Source of the DNA: CAUZIZ01 sp965219855
Lineage (GTDB): Bacteria; Acidobacteriota; UBA6911; RPQK01; JAJDTT01
Length of the DNA stretch: 64,000 bases
Direction of reading: 5' to 3'
NCBI GenBank assembly: GCA_965219855.1
Contig: CBDCOR010000012.1
Coordinates: 1-64,000 of the forward strand
Both the position numbers and the translations under genes were made by a program. Position 1 is the stretch's first letter, and each line of letters begins with the position of its first letter. Below, in pieces: positions 40,034 through 50,498 of this stretch. The notes below the pieces were generated by a model. It did no database searches. It was not told the DNA's origin and worked only from the letters and a program-made list of their open reading frames with translations.

Positions 40034-42177
40034 TTGACCGGTTCTGAGAAGGGTCAGTCACCGCAGGTCTCCAGCAACTTATCGCAGGCTGCATCGCATC
40101 GCTTGCCGATTGTAGTCCTCTGTTTTCTGTGCGTCCAGATCATAGAAGCTCCTGTTCCAGGATCGGGACAGGATCTGAGCGTCGTGCCAGCCGGGGCCGA
40201 ATTGACGACTTCGGATCCGGCAGTTGAGCCGGTGCATGAGTTCCCAACAGCCGTGAGGGGAGGTGGCAATGCCACGGAGATCGTCCTCGTGCAAACGGAA
40301 ACCACACTGCCGGGAACCTCCACCGACGTGATTTTACGGTCCCCGCTCGGTGAGGAACTGGACAGCCGAAGAGTGACACTGAGCTCCAACTCCACCGCTT
40401 CAGTCATCTTCGAGGGTGGTGATGTACCTGAGGTGGGGCACATTGGCATCGGGCCAAGCGGTCCAGGAATCTTGGCGTCAGAGATCATCAATCTTGCTAT
40501 ACCGGGGATCGGGGAGATTCCCCCAATTGGAGTAGACCCGTCTTCCTCCTGCGAGGAGCCCGTCGTCGCCCTCAAGAGGAACGCAGAGTTCGATACGGGG
40601 GTTGCCCTGTCCAATACAAGACGGACCACGGCTATCTGTCGCTGGTCCATCTACTCCGGCCTGGAGGCTGCTCTGGTGGGGATGGGGACCCGCACCGTCC
40701 CCCCTCTGGGTCAGATCCAATATTTCCCATTGAATGAACCCGCTCTTTCCTCCTTCTCTCTCCCATTTGAAGGAAACATTCAATATGACTGCGACCTACC
40801 AGTTCATCCCTTTTCTCTCTTCCAGAAGATAGAGTCCGGACCCCTTTTCGGAGCTATCTTCTCCAACGCAGCGGGTTGCCCGGGGCCGAAGTCCGGCTCC
40901 GCTATGGTGGGCCCGGACGGCGGCACGGTCAGCATTGCCGGCACGGGAGCTCGGTTGGTGATCCCTTCAGCTGCTCTTTCCGAACCCACCGCCATCACGA
41001 TGACACTGTCGACTGGGAACACCCTCCCTGGAGCTTTGCCCTCCGGCAGCCGCCTCTTGGTTGGAGTGGACTTGAAACCCGATGATCTCGAGTTTGCCAT
41101 CCCCGCCAGACTGACTCTGCCTATCGACCGTCCCGAACTGGCTGGTTGGAGCCTTCCCCTCTACACCTTCGATCACGGCGGCGGGGACTACTTTTTTGCC
41201 GAGGTCTATGGCCTAGTCGACGAATCCGGAGCCAGCATTTCCGTCTTTGTTGACCATTCGTCCTTTTACGGTTTCTCCTGGCTGGCGGCGATGGGACGCC
41301 TCTGGTGGTGTTGGGTCAGGTGCTGGACTCGCAGGGGGCTGCGGTTGCTGGGGCCACGGTCACACTCACAAAGTATACCTACCAGGTGGGAGCGCTATGC
41401 AACGGTATGGACCCCCTCTCGGAGACCGCAATTACCGACAGCAGTGGGGTTTTCATCGTTACTTTCGAGACGACCCGGAATCCGGCATTGTTGGTCGGCT
41501 GTCGAGTCCATGCGGTGGCCGACAAGCCAGGGGTCGGAACAGGCATGGGGCAAGGGGAAGTGTCATTCTTTTTCAATATTGCGGGCTTTCTCAACCTGCT
41601 CCCCCACGTTCCCACAAACGCCCTGGAGCTGGCGCAATTCATATTCGAGCTGCTCTCGCGCATCTCGCTACCGCCCATAATCCTGAGTGAAAACTTCGTC
41701 GGTCTTGGTGCCGGGATCAACATTGTGATTGGCTCTCCCACTGCCACCCCGACTCCCACCCCGACACCCACGAACACTCCGACTCCTACACCGACACCCA
41801 CGCCGACGCCGACTCGGACGCCCACATCGACACCCACCCGCGAGGTGACGCCGACACCCACGCCCTCTCCCACGCCGTCCCTCACTCCAACGCCGACTCC
41901 GACGCCGTCAGACTTCTGTCTCTACCAAGTCCTGGGGACAGACCCCGACTGCACCATCCCCGGGATTGGAGCCGAGAGCACGATCTGCTTGATTTGCGGC
42001 TTTCCAAACCTTGACGATGCCCTTAACTGTGAACCCTACGGTCGCTGTACCATTGGCATAGGAGGGGGTCGGTGTACGGTCACAGTGACTCGGATCGACA
42101 GCAACTGTCGTTCTTCGTGCCCCGATGGGGCTTTTGAAGTCAACCCACAGATGCAGGTCTGCAGCCGCACTCAGTGA
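40034..42177 (+). pseudogene. Large secreted protein with regulatory-like domain, Thr-Pro linker and Cys-rich C-terminus, one frameshift
   Basis: TTG 40034 after AGGAAGG is the best start, giving signal segment LPIVVLCFLCVQIIEAPVPG. The N-terminal ~400 residues are beta-rich, with VGPDGGTVSIAGTGARLVIP resembling a ZU5-like element. Near 41290 the frame shifts. The continuation VVLGQVLDSQGAAVAGATVTL is a carboxypeptidase-regulatory-like domain. Then come a Thr-Pro linker (41740-41908) and an ~85-residue Cys-rich end with about ten Cys (DFCLYQVLG, CLICGFPN, CRSSCPDGAF). Probably a surface or extracellular protein. No family name for the whole. Confidence 0.65.
41740..41908 (+). repeat. Thr-Pro codon repeat (CCxACx) encoding an extended linker
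   Basis: Near-tandem 6-base units such as ACTCCCACCCCGACACCC encode alternating T-P, interrupted by N, R, S and REV. Such linkers join secreted domains. The tract is slippage-prone but does not contain the frameshift, which is 450 bases upstream. Confidence 0.85.
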
Positions 42178-42416
42178 CCCATGAGGGCGTTGTCAGATTA
42201 GCGGATGGATGGCACTACTCGGTCCGAAAACACGTTCCGATTCGTTCAACTCAGTAGACACACGATGCTGATACACGGCACTGACGACACCGACGTGCCC
42301 AACCAACAGTCCCCTATTGATGGCCGAGCCCAAACACATGAATATGCCTGCGCTGCTTAAGGCAGATTCAGTCTTTCCCTCTTGATGTTGTCCCCAATCT
42401 TCCCCCATCTGCCCCC

Positions 42417-42533
42417 TTCGAGGGAAATATTCAATATGAATGTGACATACCTCTCCATGCCTTTTCTCTTTTCCAGAGAGCAGATGGAGCCCTCGTCTCA
42501 AACACCTCAGGTTGCTTCGATGAACAACCTTAG
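42417..42533 (+). pseudogene. Fragment paralogous to the secreted protein at 40.0-42.2 kb
   Basis: EGNIQYECDIPLHAFSLFQ matches EGNIQYDCDLPVHPFSLFQ of the upstream protein (about 40770-40830), then diverges to a stop at 42531-42533. Indicates a former tandem duplicate. Confidence 0.65.
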
Positions 42534-42762
42534 TCGAGTGTGACCGGCTACAGGTGCGACCACGGGGGAGTTACCTCGAGGTACGGCGGAATTGGAGGAG
42601 AGAATCGGGGCGAAGGTGGAGGCGTTCCGTTGCATTAGAGAGCAGGCCCCCTCTAGGTTCGCTGAACGCGCTTGTATCTCGTCGTAACTTCCCCGCATCT
42701 GACACCTATCGGCCTGGTATCTCGGTCTCCCTCTAAGCTGTTAAGCCTTTATTAATCAGCAG

Positions 42763-42939
42763 CTTGAATGCGAATCGCTCGCAGCTAATCTTCCACATTT
42801 CGACCTGACACAGGGATATTCAGGTATTTCGTTCGTGCTGGCTCTGCGAGGCATGGGCTGCCTTTCCACGTTCATCGGCCAGAGTGAGATCGATGCCTTC
42901 GTGGGGGCGGTGGAATCGGTGGTCGGAATTATCGGATGA
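42763..42939 (+). pseudogene. Short C-terminal fragment, possibly class III aminotransferase
   Basis: An open stretch reads FDLTQGYSGISFVLALRGMG then CLSTFIGQSEIDAFVGAVES to TGA at 42937. The pattern of a strand, a short turn and a final amphipathic helix resembles the end of class III aminotransferases, but the match is weak and no active-site residue is present. Confidence 0.3.
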
Positions 42940-43005
42940 CTGCGTCGGGATGTCAGTGAAGACGGGGAGACGATCCGCTCGGGTATCGCCCTGCCCTGCA
43001 GCGAC

Positions 43006-43788
43006 TCACCACAGGGTGTAACCCCCATCAATGACGATGGCGGCCCCTGTGACATATCGGGAGGCGTCGCTGGCCAGATAGACGGCCAGTGGTCCAAGGT
43101 CCTCTACCTGGCCGAAGTCTCCCATGGGAATCTGTTTCTTGAAGGTCTCGATGATCTCTGGGTGCTCTCTGGCCCAGCGGAAGTTTGGCTCCGTCATGAA
43201 CCCCCCGGGACATATGGCGTTGACCGTCACTCCATGGGGAGCCCAATCGGTCGCGATGGCCCTGGTGAACTGGATGACGGCGGCTTTTGCCGTCTCGTAG
43301 CTTCGGCCGCCGATGTCGCGGCCCACTACGATTCCGTTGATGGAGGCGTTGTTGATGATCCGCCCTCCTTGTCCTCGGCGGACCATTGCTCCTCCGACGA
43401 TCTTCGTGCATAAAAAGGTGTGCGTCAGGTTCAGGTCCATGATCTCCTGCCACTTTTCCAGCGGCAGGTCCTGGGTGGGGATATTGATCCGACGGCCCCC
43501 CACATTGTTGATGAGGATGTCTATGGGACCGTATTCCTGCAAAGCCATCTCGCAGGCTCGCTCGCACTCTTCCAGCTTTCCCACGTCCGCCTGAATCGTG
43601 AACGCATTTCGGCCCAGGTTCTGCGCGTCCTGGGCCGTCTTCTCGAGACTCCCCGCGTCTCGCCCTACCAGAACCAGGTCGGCACCGGCATCGGCGATAG
43701 CCAGAGCCATCTCTCGGCCCAACCCCCGACTACCGCCTGTAATGAAGAGGCGCTTTCCGTCCAGCCGAAAACGATCGAATATGCTCAC
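43006..43788 (-). CDS. Short-chain dehydrogenase/reductase (gluconate 5-dehydrogenase-like)
   Basis: 260 residues. Cofactor motif TGGSRGLG; NNVGG (NNAG equivalent); catalytic Ser in INNASING and YETAK (Tyr and Lys); CPGGFMTEPN after the active site; C-terminal VTGAAIVIDGGYTLW. A classical SDR oxidoreductase, NAD(P)-dependent. The opening FDRFRLDGKRLFITG is like gluconate 5-dehydrogenases. Upstream on the same strand is the start side of the GH127-like gene region (118-base gap), so sugar metabolism is plausible. Confidence 0.88.
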   Translation of the reverse strand: MSIFDRFRLDGKRLFITGGSRGLGREMALAIADAGADLVLVGRDAGSLEKTAQDAQNLGRNAFTIQADVGKLEECERACEMALQEYGPIDILINNVGGRRINIPTQDLPLEKWQEIMDLNLTHTFLCTKIVGGAMVRRGQGGRIINNASINGIVVGRDIGGRSYETAKAAVIQFTRAIATDWAPHGVTVNAICPGGFMTEPNFRWAREHPEIIETFKKQIPMGDFGQVEDLGPLAVYLASDASRYVTGAAIVIDGGYTLW

Positions 43789-43906
43789 CGTTCATCTCCT
43801 ACTCTCCCTCGTGGGCCGTGTCTCCACCCGAGCGATGTGAGGTTTGCGCCCTTGAAGGTTTGGTTCCCCTACCATTGTCCAGGAGCCGAGGAACAACTTG
43901 AGACTT

Positions 43907-45895
43907 CTAATAGAGCCAGTGTGGTGAGGGGTTGGACAAGACGAAGCGCGGACGCTTGACCCACCGTACCCTGTTCTCCCGATAATGGGCTCTTTGATAG
44001 AAGGGGTGGTGCTCACCTGGAGGATCGATGAAGACCACCGTGTTGCCTTTGATAATCAGCGTGAAATCTACACCGACCATGGACTCCTTTACTGTACGCT
44101 CCGAGATTGGGAACGTTAATGCCACCACGTCACCCGCCTTAACCTCACGGACCTGAGCGTAGCGACCGTCCCAACCCAGTTCCCGGGCTTGGCCGTTCAG
44201 GTTACAGACGGTCTCCTCCGGCTTGACCCATTCCGGAATACGCACCGAAAGCTTACAGGGCTTCTTGACTTTGATGTCGACCCTTCCCTCGTAAGGGATA
44301 TAGCTCTCCACGTCAGCCCAGGGGGAGACCCGGTTCAACAGTAGGTTGACCCTCAGGGTTCCCTTCTCAAAGCCTAGGATGTTGTCCCAGATGTAGGGAA
44401 TGGCGCGGCTGTAGTTGGAGGTGCAGCAGGCATACAAGCCTCCGTACCAGGGAGGCCTGGTCGAGAAGTCGTTGGGATTCGTTATGCCCAAGACAGCGCC
44501 GACGTGTCTTTCCGCAACCCGGTCCGCGGTCCAAAATTTAGCTGTATCCACAGGTGTCGGGGGAAGGCTCTCGATCATGCGGTAGACCCAATCACTTTTC
44601 ATTATCTGGATTTCGGCAAACTGGTTTCTGATGTAGCGGTCAGCGTCGTCCCAATAGTCAGCGACACCGGCCCGGCTGAGCTTGATGGCAACCGCGACCA
44701 TGTCGGACGCCGAGCAACCTTCCATCTCGAAATCAAAGTTTTCCTGTAGCGTTGCATAGTTGAGGGGAGTATCCGGCCCTGGCATGCTGGCGAAGAACCC
44801 GACGGTAGGATTTCCGGTAGTTTTCGCGTATTCGTACGACCTTCGGCAGAACTCGAGCATCTCCCGGTTGTTCGTGACCACCGCATACTGCAACAATCCC
44901 GATAAGGCCCTGAGATGCATATGAGTGTGGACCATCCCGGTGAATCGGCCCTTCGGATCGTAGCAGCGCGAACGGTTCTTCAGATACACGGCAAGCTTGC
45001 CCGCCAGGTTGAGGGCGGGCTCGTAGCCTGTCACCAGATAGGTTTGGCAAAGAGCTTGGATCGTGTGGCCTGTGGTGGTTCCCCCCGATTCTCGGGCGCA
45101 GCCAGGATCCGTCATCCCCATCCCAGGGGACACCTCAGCGCCCGGGTTCGCTCCCGTAATGGGGAAGTAGCAGTAGTCATCCTTGCACACCACCAACTGG
45201 GCCAGCCTATCAACGATCCGGTGCAGCCGGTGCTTCCAGAGTGTGTTCTTGGTCTGTATGTAGTAGAGGGCCATCGCTCCCATCGCACCGGTTTGGGCGT
45301 GGATGCTGGCCAACTGGTCGCTGCTGCCGTCATCCCCCTTTCCGTCAAGCCAACTTGCCCCCTCACGGGCCCAAGGTCTGCCTACGACGGGGCTATACAC
45401 AAGTCCGTCTTCCCCCTGCATATGTAGCAGAGCTTCTGCCCACGTCTGATCCACCTCCAGGTTGAGGATGCTACCCGTAATGGTTCGTAAAAGGGGGAGA
45501 GCCTCGAGATAGCTGTCACCGAAAACGTTGTAGTCGTGAAACTCATGCTGCATCCTGGGGGGATTGCGATACAAGGCCACCCGCCACCAGATCTCGTAGT
45601 CTGCCTCCGGGTCGGCCGTGTTGGTGAGGGCATGGATCATGAGATCTGCGCGCTCGGCTATGTCCAGGGTGTCCGGCACAAGCGACTCATAACGATTCCC
45701 TTCATAGGGTGGAAACTCCACCTTCGGAATCTGCGGCGAAATGTAACCGATTTTCCTCTTGACGGAGTTTTCCCTCTCTTCCTGCTGTTGCTGCTTTAGC
45801 AACTCCTTTTGCTCCGTGTTTGTTTGAGCCTTGCTGAGAACTGGAACAGATAGAATGGGGACAAGGCAGATTAGGAAAGAAGCGCGACACTTCAT
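43907..45895 (-). CDS. Secreted GH127/DUF1680-like glycoside hydrolase
   Basis: About 662 residues from ATG 45895 (RBS-like GGAG 7 bases upstream; the frame extends to 46069). Signal peptide FLICLVPILSVPVLSKAQ. An (alpha/alpha)6-barrel type core follows with YIQTKNTLWKHRLHRIVDRL, TTTGHTIQALCQTYLVTGYEPALNLA and MVHTHMHLRALSGLLQYA. YACCTSNYSRAIPY matches the zinc-associated Cys region of beta-L-arabinofuranosidases. C-terminal beta-sandwich with LSVRIPEWVKPEETV. Likely periplasmic or extracellular. The gene is intact. Downstream in the same direction lies the SDR gene. Confidence 0.75.
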   Translation of the reverse strand: MKCRASFLICLVPILSVPVLSKAQTNTEQKELLKQQQQEERENSVKRKIGYISPQIPKVEFPPYEGNRYESLVPDTLDIAERADLMIHALTNTADPEADYEIWWRVALYRNPPRMQHEFHDYNVFGDSYLEALPLLRTITGSILNLEVDQTWAEALLHMQGEDGLVYSPVVGRPWAREGASWLDGKGDDGSSDQLASIHAQTGAMGAMALYYIQTKNTLWKHRLHRIVDRLAQLVVCKDDYCYFPITGANPGAEVSPGMGMTDPGCARESGGTTTGHTIQALCQTYLVTGYEPALNLAGKLAVYLKNRSRCYDPKGRFTGMVHTHMHLRALSGLLQYAVVTNNREMLEFCRRSYEYAKTTGNPTVGFFASMPGPDTPLNYATLQENFDFEMEGCSASDMVAVAIKLSRAGVADYWDDADRYIRNQFAEIQIMKSDWVYRMIESLPPTPVDTAKFWTADRVAERHVGAVLGITNPNDFSTRPPWYGGLYACCTSNYSRAIPYIWDNILGFEKGTLRVNLLLNRVSPWADVESYIPYEGRVDIKVKKPCKLSVRIPEWVKPEETVCNLNGQARELGWDGRYAQVREVKAGDVVALTFPISERTVKESMVGVDFTLIIKGNTVVFIDPPGEHHPFYQRAHYRENRVRWVKRPRFVLSNPSPHWLY

Positions 45896-45958
45896 AGCCA
45901 TTCTCCGTTTCACCGGTTCAGCGCGCGCATCGAAAGGTACGGTCGATGCTCCAGACTT

Positions 45959-46189
45959 CGAGATTGTCCCGAGGTATCCGTTGACGTCCCGGCAAATGCC
46001 GGGCGACCAGCGCGACCGGGAAAATGATTCATCTCGAGTGTAGCAAAGCAACGATCGCACGGGTAGCAAGTGATTATGCCCCCGAAGCCTTCGGACTCGG
46101 GCAGTTCTTGGAGGTTCTGCAAAAGAAGGGGCTCATTGCACCTGACTCACCGCCCCCGGTTGCCGAAGACAAGTGGCCGCCGCCGCTCC
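45959..46189. other. No recognisable gene
   Basis: Contains the upstream region of the GH127-like gene (minus) and low-information sequence. No ORF here shows family features. Confidence 0.4.
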
Positions 46190-46822
46190 TCATCCATCGT
46201 CTGTCTTCACCGACGATACTCGAACACCTTTTCCCGATCGAAAGGAGCGTGCTGCAGCGATGGCAACTCGCAGGGCTTCAATTCCGTCGTGAATAGTCAC
46301 CGGCGCGGGACGATCGTTCAGCAGGTTGTCCGCGAAATTGCTGAGCTGGGCCATGTAGGCCTGGCCGAAGCGTTCCATAAAATAGGGGACCGTGTCATGG
46401 GCGATGTTGTTCTGGGTCATTACCAGGACCGGCGTTTCTGTCTTCAGAACGGGTGTCGTTGCCTGTACTTCTACGACTTCCGCGACCTCTCCCACGTTCA
46501 GGGCCATATCGATACGATAGGTCTGCCCGAGGTCCAGCTTCAGACCGGAGCGCACTTCGGTTTTTAACCCTGGCATGCTGACCTTCAGTTCGTAGTTACC
46601 CGAGACCAGCGCCCGGAAGGCGTAGTCACCGGTATCGCTGGTCATGGCGCTGAAGACCTCGTTGGTCTCTGCGCGCGTCATGTAGACCTCAGCACCAGGT
46701 ATCATGGCACCGGTGGTGTCGGACACCGTACCCACGACGATGGCCTTGTCCCCCTGCGCCAGCGTGATGCTAAAGCTTAGCCCAAACAGCAGCAAGAATA
46801 ACGATACTCTCTTTAGTCTCAT
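46190..46822 (-). pseudogene. Chimeric ORF: Oar-like TonB receptor N-terminus fused to Gfo/Idh/MocA C-terminus
   Basis: ATG 46822 follows AGGAAG. Signal peptide LFLLLFGLSFSITLAQG, then the carboxypeptidase-regulatory domain VGTVSDTTGAMIPGAEVYM and GDYAFRALVSGNYELKVSMPG typical of Acidobacteriota Oar-like receptors. Near 46430, instead of the plug domain, the protein becomes NNIAHDTVPYFMERFG, FADNLLNDRPAPVTIHDGIEALRVAIAAA, the end of a Gfo/Idh/MocA oxidoreductase. Neither half is functional alone. The fusion is in frame. Confidence 0.72.
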
Positions 46823-46957
46823 GACTTCCTCTGGCTCCAGACACACCATAGACAGAAAAGGCTGGATAATGGACCGTCTATGCGGGAGAGTGCATCCATA
46901 CCACCGAAGGATAGATGCGAGAACACCAAATAAACAAGGTCGATCGACTATTCCGAC

Positions 46958-47287
46958 TATTCCAGGTAGTTGCGCGAACGTCAGGGGATCAGTCCCGACG
47001 CTGATGGCGCCATCGTCGCGGCACTGCCACGTCGTATCCGGCTGCGTGTCTCCCTCGCGAACGACGACGGTCATGCCGTTGAAGTCTTGCTGGTTGGTGG
47101 CCTCCGTGGGTCGCGTCCAGGTGCCCCCAACCACCCAGACGCCATTCTCGCTGGCGGTAGTCTGCGCAACGAGAACTACCCAATCCCCACTGGCGGTTGC
47201 AATACCATCGATGGTTGGTGTGCCGCTCAGGCTGCTAACGTTCGTGATGGAGACAACTCGACACTCAAGGAACCGCTCGATTGCCAT
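46958..47287 (-). pseudogene. Phage tail-fibre-like domain fragment
   Basis: TIDGIATASGDWVVLVAQTT, SENGVWVVGG, TWTRPTEATNQQDFNGMTVVVREG and DPLTFAQLPG form the repeat-like domain found in many phage tail and baseplate proteins (a quantity assigned, then a value). It starts at ATG 47287 and reads in frame into the chimeric ORF at 46822, without its own stop. Likely a remnant of prophage or transferred DNA. Confidence 0.6.
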
Positions 47288-47368
47288 AGAGACTTCCCCC
47301 TCAAAGGCCTACTGAGCCTAGTCAACTTTGGACAGTACATGACGGGCTGCTGTAGGCGGCTGCTAGTC

Positions 47369-47503
47369 GCCGTTTACGGTAGTTCATTCGACGTTTCCGG
47401 GGAAAATTCGAACGTCCGCTTCTAGGCGTTTGCGGTCGTTCGTTCGACGTTTCCGCTGGAAAACTTGAACGTCCGCTTTTAGGCGAAAGCGGACGTTCGG
47501 GAG
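47369..47503 (+). repeat. Palindromic accessory repeat, two tandem units
   Basis: Two ~60-bp units with TTCGACGTTTCC and GAACGTCCGCTT, the second ending in a perfect hairpin AACGTCCGCTTT-TAGGCG-AAAGCGGACGTT. A third unit is at 50499-50577 and a partial one at 49709-49735. They bound short same-strand genes. Confidence 0.75.
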
Positions 47504-47576
47504 TATATTCTGGGGTCGAGCTGAACGGCAGGAAATGGGCTAGATTGCATTTCGTAAACGAGGAGGTGCATATAAC

Positions 47577-48047
47577 ATGACGGAGCAAGAGCAGCAGACT
47601 CCTGGTATCCGATTGATGCCACCATTGGTGTACGCCGTCTCGCTGTTCATCGGGCTGGGTATCGAGCAGTTATGGCCGCTCCTTTCTATTCCCGGGACAT
47701 GGCGGGCTGGTCCGGCAGTCGTACTCATCGCATTGGCTGGTTTGCTTATTGCACCGACGGTGATGCGTTTCCGGAAAGCCGACACCACTTTCGACGTCAG
47801 GAAGGCTGCGACGACTCTGATAACGGATGGACCCTACCGGTACTCTCGCAATCCGGCGTATTTGGCACTGACGCTGTTGTATCTCGGGGTGGGAGTGCTG
47901 TTTAGTAGCGCCTGGGTGTGCGTCCTTGTTGTTCCAACGCTTCTGATAATGAACGTTGCTGTGGTGCGAAAAGAAGAGCAACACCTAGAATCGCAATTTG
48001 GCGACGAGTATCTACGTTACAAGACTGCCGTTCGTCGTTGGCTATGA
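47577..48047 (+). CDS. Isoprenylcysteine carboxyl methyltransferase-family (PEMT-like) membrane protein
   Basis: 156 residues with four TM segments (LVYAVSLFIGLGIEQLW, AVVLIALAGLLIAPTVM, LALTLLYLGVGVLFSSAWV, VVPTLLIMNVAVV). The signature TDGPYRYSRNPAYLAL and the end RKEEQHLESQFGDEYLRYKTAVRRWL match phospholipid or isoprenylcysteine methyltransferases. RBS GAGGAGG at 47560. First gene of the repeat-bounded block. Confidence 0.88.
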   Translation: MTEQEQQTPGIRLMPPLVYAVSLFIGLGIEQLWPLLSIPGTWRAGPAVVLIALAGLLIAPTVMRFRKADTTFDVRKAATTLITDGPYRYSRNPAYLALTLLYLGVGVLFSSAWVCVLVVPTLLIMNVAVVRKEEQHLESQFGDEYLRYKTAVRRWL

Positions 48048-48343
48048 CCAGCCGGCAAACGACCCATACCGCGGTATCGCCAGTCCGTTCCAAGAGTGCG
48101 ATGGATCTTGGTGCCGGCTGCGGGTTTCAGTCCATCCCTCTCGCGCAGATGGGGCATAAGGATTGAAGAAGATCGACCAAAAACATGGCTAGCAGAGGTA
48201 CCGTGAGAGTTGGCGCGACAGCAGCAGTTGCTGGAGCGGTATTGCTGTTTGTCGGTACATTCTTGCATCCAGCAGGAGCTGATCCTAACGATGCAGTCGC
48301 AGCGTTCACAGAATATGCTGCTGATGCGTTCTGGGTGGCTAGG

Positions 48344-49520
48344 CCCAAAAGAAGTAGATGAAAGTGGACTAAACCACATGTAAACACCTGAAATGCCAGA
48401 CCTGATGGGTATTCTGGAGTTAATGAAAGAAACCTCAGAACGACCCGAAAGGAGGCATTTCAGGTGAAGAAAAAGGATAGCGCAATCATCCGCAAACGGG
48501 AAGCAGAGGTTGCTCAGCGATTGAGCCCCAGCTGGAACGGTCAAGACCCGAAACCGGTGCTCTCGCCCGAGGTCATCAGCTACGAGGTCTCGGAGAAAAC
48601 GGGTGCGGTCAGTTACGGTGGTCTGGGGCTGCTGCAGCAGGTGGTGAAGTGGAGTGGGCTGGGGAAAGCCATTGACCAGGCGGTGACGCTGCTCAAACGC
48701 CACCAACCGTACCACGAATCGGACCACGTCCTGAGCCTGATCTACAACGTGGCCACGGGCGGGACCCGCTATCAGGATATTGAACTGCGACGTCAGAGTG
48801 TGAGTTTCCTGGAGGCGGTGGGAGCCGAGAAGATCCCCGCCCCCAGCACGGCCGGAGACTTTGTGCGCCGCTTTGACGCGCCCGACGTGGTGGATCTGAT
48901 GGAAGCCGTCAATGCCAGCCGCCTCAAGGTCTGGGCCCAACAACCGGCCCGTTTCTTCCAACGGGCGGAGATCGACGTGGATGGGACGATGGCCCCCACG
49001 AGCGGCGAATGCAAGGAAGGGATGGAGATCAGCTACGACGGGCAGTGGGGCTATGCGCCGCTGATCGTGACGCTGGCCAATACGGGAGAGGTGCTCTATG
49101 CGGTCAACCGCTCGGGCAACCGTCCCTCTCATGAGGGAGCGGCCGAATGGCTGGATCGGAGTATCGAGCTGGTTCGAGAGGCGGGTTTTCGGAAGGTGCG
49201 CCTGCGCGGGGACACGGATTTTTCGCTGACGGCTCATTTTGACCGTTGGACGGAGGCGGGCGTGGAGTTTGACTTCGGGATCGACGCCCATCCGAGCTTC
49301 GTCAAGTGGGCGGAGGCGTTGCCAGAAGCGAGATGGAAAGAGCTGGGGCGCCCCAGCCAGGGGAAAGGAAAAGGGAAGAAGCGGCGCCAGCGGCGGGACA
49401 AAGTGAAGCCGGAGATTGTCAAGAGACGCGGGTTCAAGACGCTGACGCTGGAACGGGAAGAGATCGCGGAGATCGACTACCGTCCGAGCAAAGCGAAGCG
49501 AACCTATCGGATGGTGATCT
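48344..49520 (+). mobile_element. IS1380-b, truncated copy
   Basis: The left end CCCAAAAGAAG is intact. Identity to 30993-32861 runs to ~49520 (SKAKRTYRMVI), then stops. The right end and the transposase C-terminal third are absent, and no duplication can be assigned. Confidence 0.88.
48464..49520 (+). pseudogene. IS1380-b transposase, C-terminally truncated and fused to a membrane fragment
   Basis: The first ~352 residues equal the intact transposase at 31222-32742, including both Asp regions. The Glu-containing region (NQENVIEQLKNG) is missing. The frame reads on into the host membrane protein tail to 49690, so a 408-residue fusion could be made, but it cannot transpose. Confidence 0.88.
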
Positions 49521-49828
49521 GCGGAATACCGACATCCGTAGCTGGCGTCGTAATCGCCTACACAGGCTTCTCTGGACTGGCAATGGGCATCAACATGTCA
49601 TCGCTTTCCCTGATTCTCGTTTGGATGATCGCGGTTGGGATCATCATGTGGCACGACTCAGAAAGTTTAGGAAACTCTGGCTCGGCTTGATCCAAGATAG
49701 AGGCGAATGACCGTTTTTAGGCGAAAGCAGACACTCGACGAGGGTTTTCGGCCTGTGTCAGGACCCATCGCAGGCAGTAACGCCCTCCAGGCTGGGCGCT
49801 CAACCGTTTAAGAGCCGAAGGAGACATC

Positions 49829-50467
49829 GTGGAGCGTGTCTATGGTTTAGAAATTCCAGAGTCCATGGCTGATGCGTGCCGCTCCGACAGGACAGCTCTG
49901 ATCGTCTATGACATGCAGGTCGGCATCCTTAGCCAGATGACGAACGCCGCCGAGATCGTTCAGGCGGTATCACGGGTCTTGAGCGCGGCAAGGAAGGCAG
50001 GTCTGCGTGTATTCTTCATGCGTCACCGTTCGCTCCCCAAAGAGGCGTCCGGCGTGTTTCAACTTCGGATGGCGAAGGCGTGGCAGCGCGCCACGAGCGT
50101 GGACGACGTTCATCCCTGGTTTCTTCCCGGAACCCCGGGCTTCGAGCTAACCCCCGAACTTGAGGTTCGCTCGAATGAGGTTGTGTTCGACAAGATTGCC
50201 ATGTCGGCCTTCGCGGGAACACCGTTGGATATCGCACTCCGGGACTGCGCGATCAACTCTTTCATTATCGTGGGAATTGCTACCGAGATTGGCATTGAGC
50301 CCACGGTGCGCCACGGATCCGATCTCGGATATATCCCTATTGTGGTTTCAGACGCGTGCGGTGCTGGGGATATCGAGGCCGGAGAGCGCACGCTCGCCAA
50401 CATGGAGCATATGGGGGACGCATTCACGACGGAAGAGCTTTCTGCCGTTCTAGAGACGGGCGACTGA
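49829..50467 (+). CDS. Isochorismatase-family hydrolase with Gly at the usual Cys nucleophile
   Basis: 212 residues from GTG 49829 (RBS AGGAG). TALIVYDMQVGIL carries the catalytic Asp; VVFDKIAMSAFAGTPLD has the Lys; the cis-peptide loop is VGIATEIGIEPTVRHG, where amidohydrolase members have TxxCV and here the Cys position is Gly. True isochorismatases such as EntB also have Gly, so loss of activity does not follow. Second intact gene of the repeat-bounded block. Confidence 0.85.
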   Translation: MERVYGLEIPESMADACRSDRTALIVYDMQVGILSQMTNAAEIVQAVSRVLSAARKAGLRVFFMRHRSLPKEASGVFQLRMAKAWQRATSVDDVHPWFLPGTPGFELTPELEVRSNEVVFDKIAMSAFAGTPLDIALRDCAINSFIIVGIATEIGIEPTVRHGSDLGYIPIVVSDACGAGDIEAGERTLANMEHMGDAFTTEELSAVLETGD

Positions 50468-50498
50468 ATGCGCGAGTGGCCCGCGAACAGCAGCTTCT

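Larger units (their letters stand above)
48185..49690 (+). pseudogene. Small membrane protein gene replaced in the middle by a truncated IS1380-b
   Basis: The 5' part (48185-48343) encodes TVRVGATAAVAGAVLLFVGTF and HPAGADPNDAVAAF. The 3' part (49521-49690) encodes TSVAGVVIAYTGFSG, LILVWMIAVGIIMWHDSE and a TGA. Between them sits IS1380-b lacking its 3' third. The central TM segments are gone, so insertion was followed by a deletion spanning gene and IS. Confidence 0.6.

Noticed and set aside
41740..41908. CRISPR-like or minisatellite array
   Set aside because: The repeats are 6-base codon pairs in frame with a secreted protein; no spacers.
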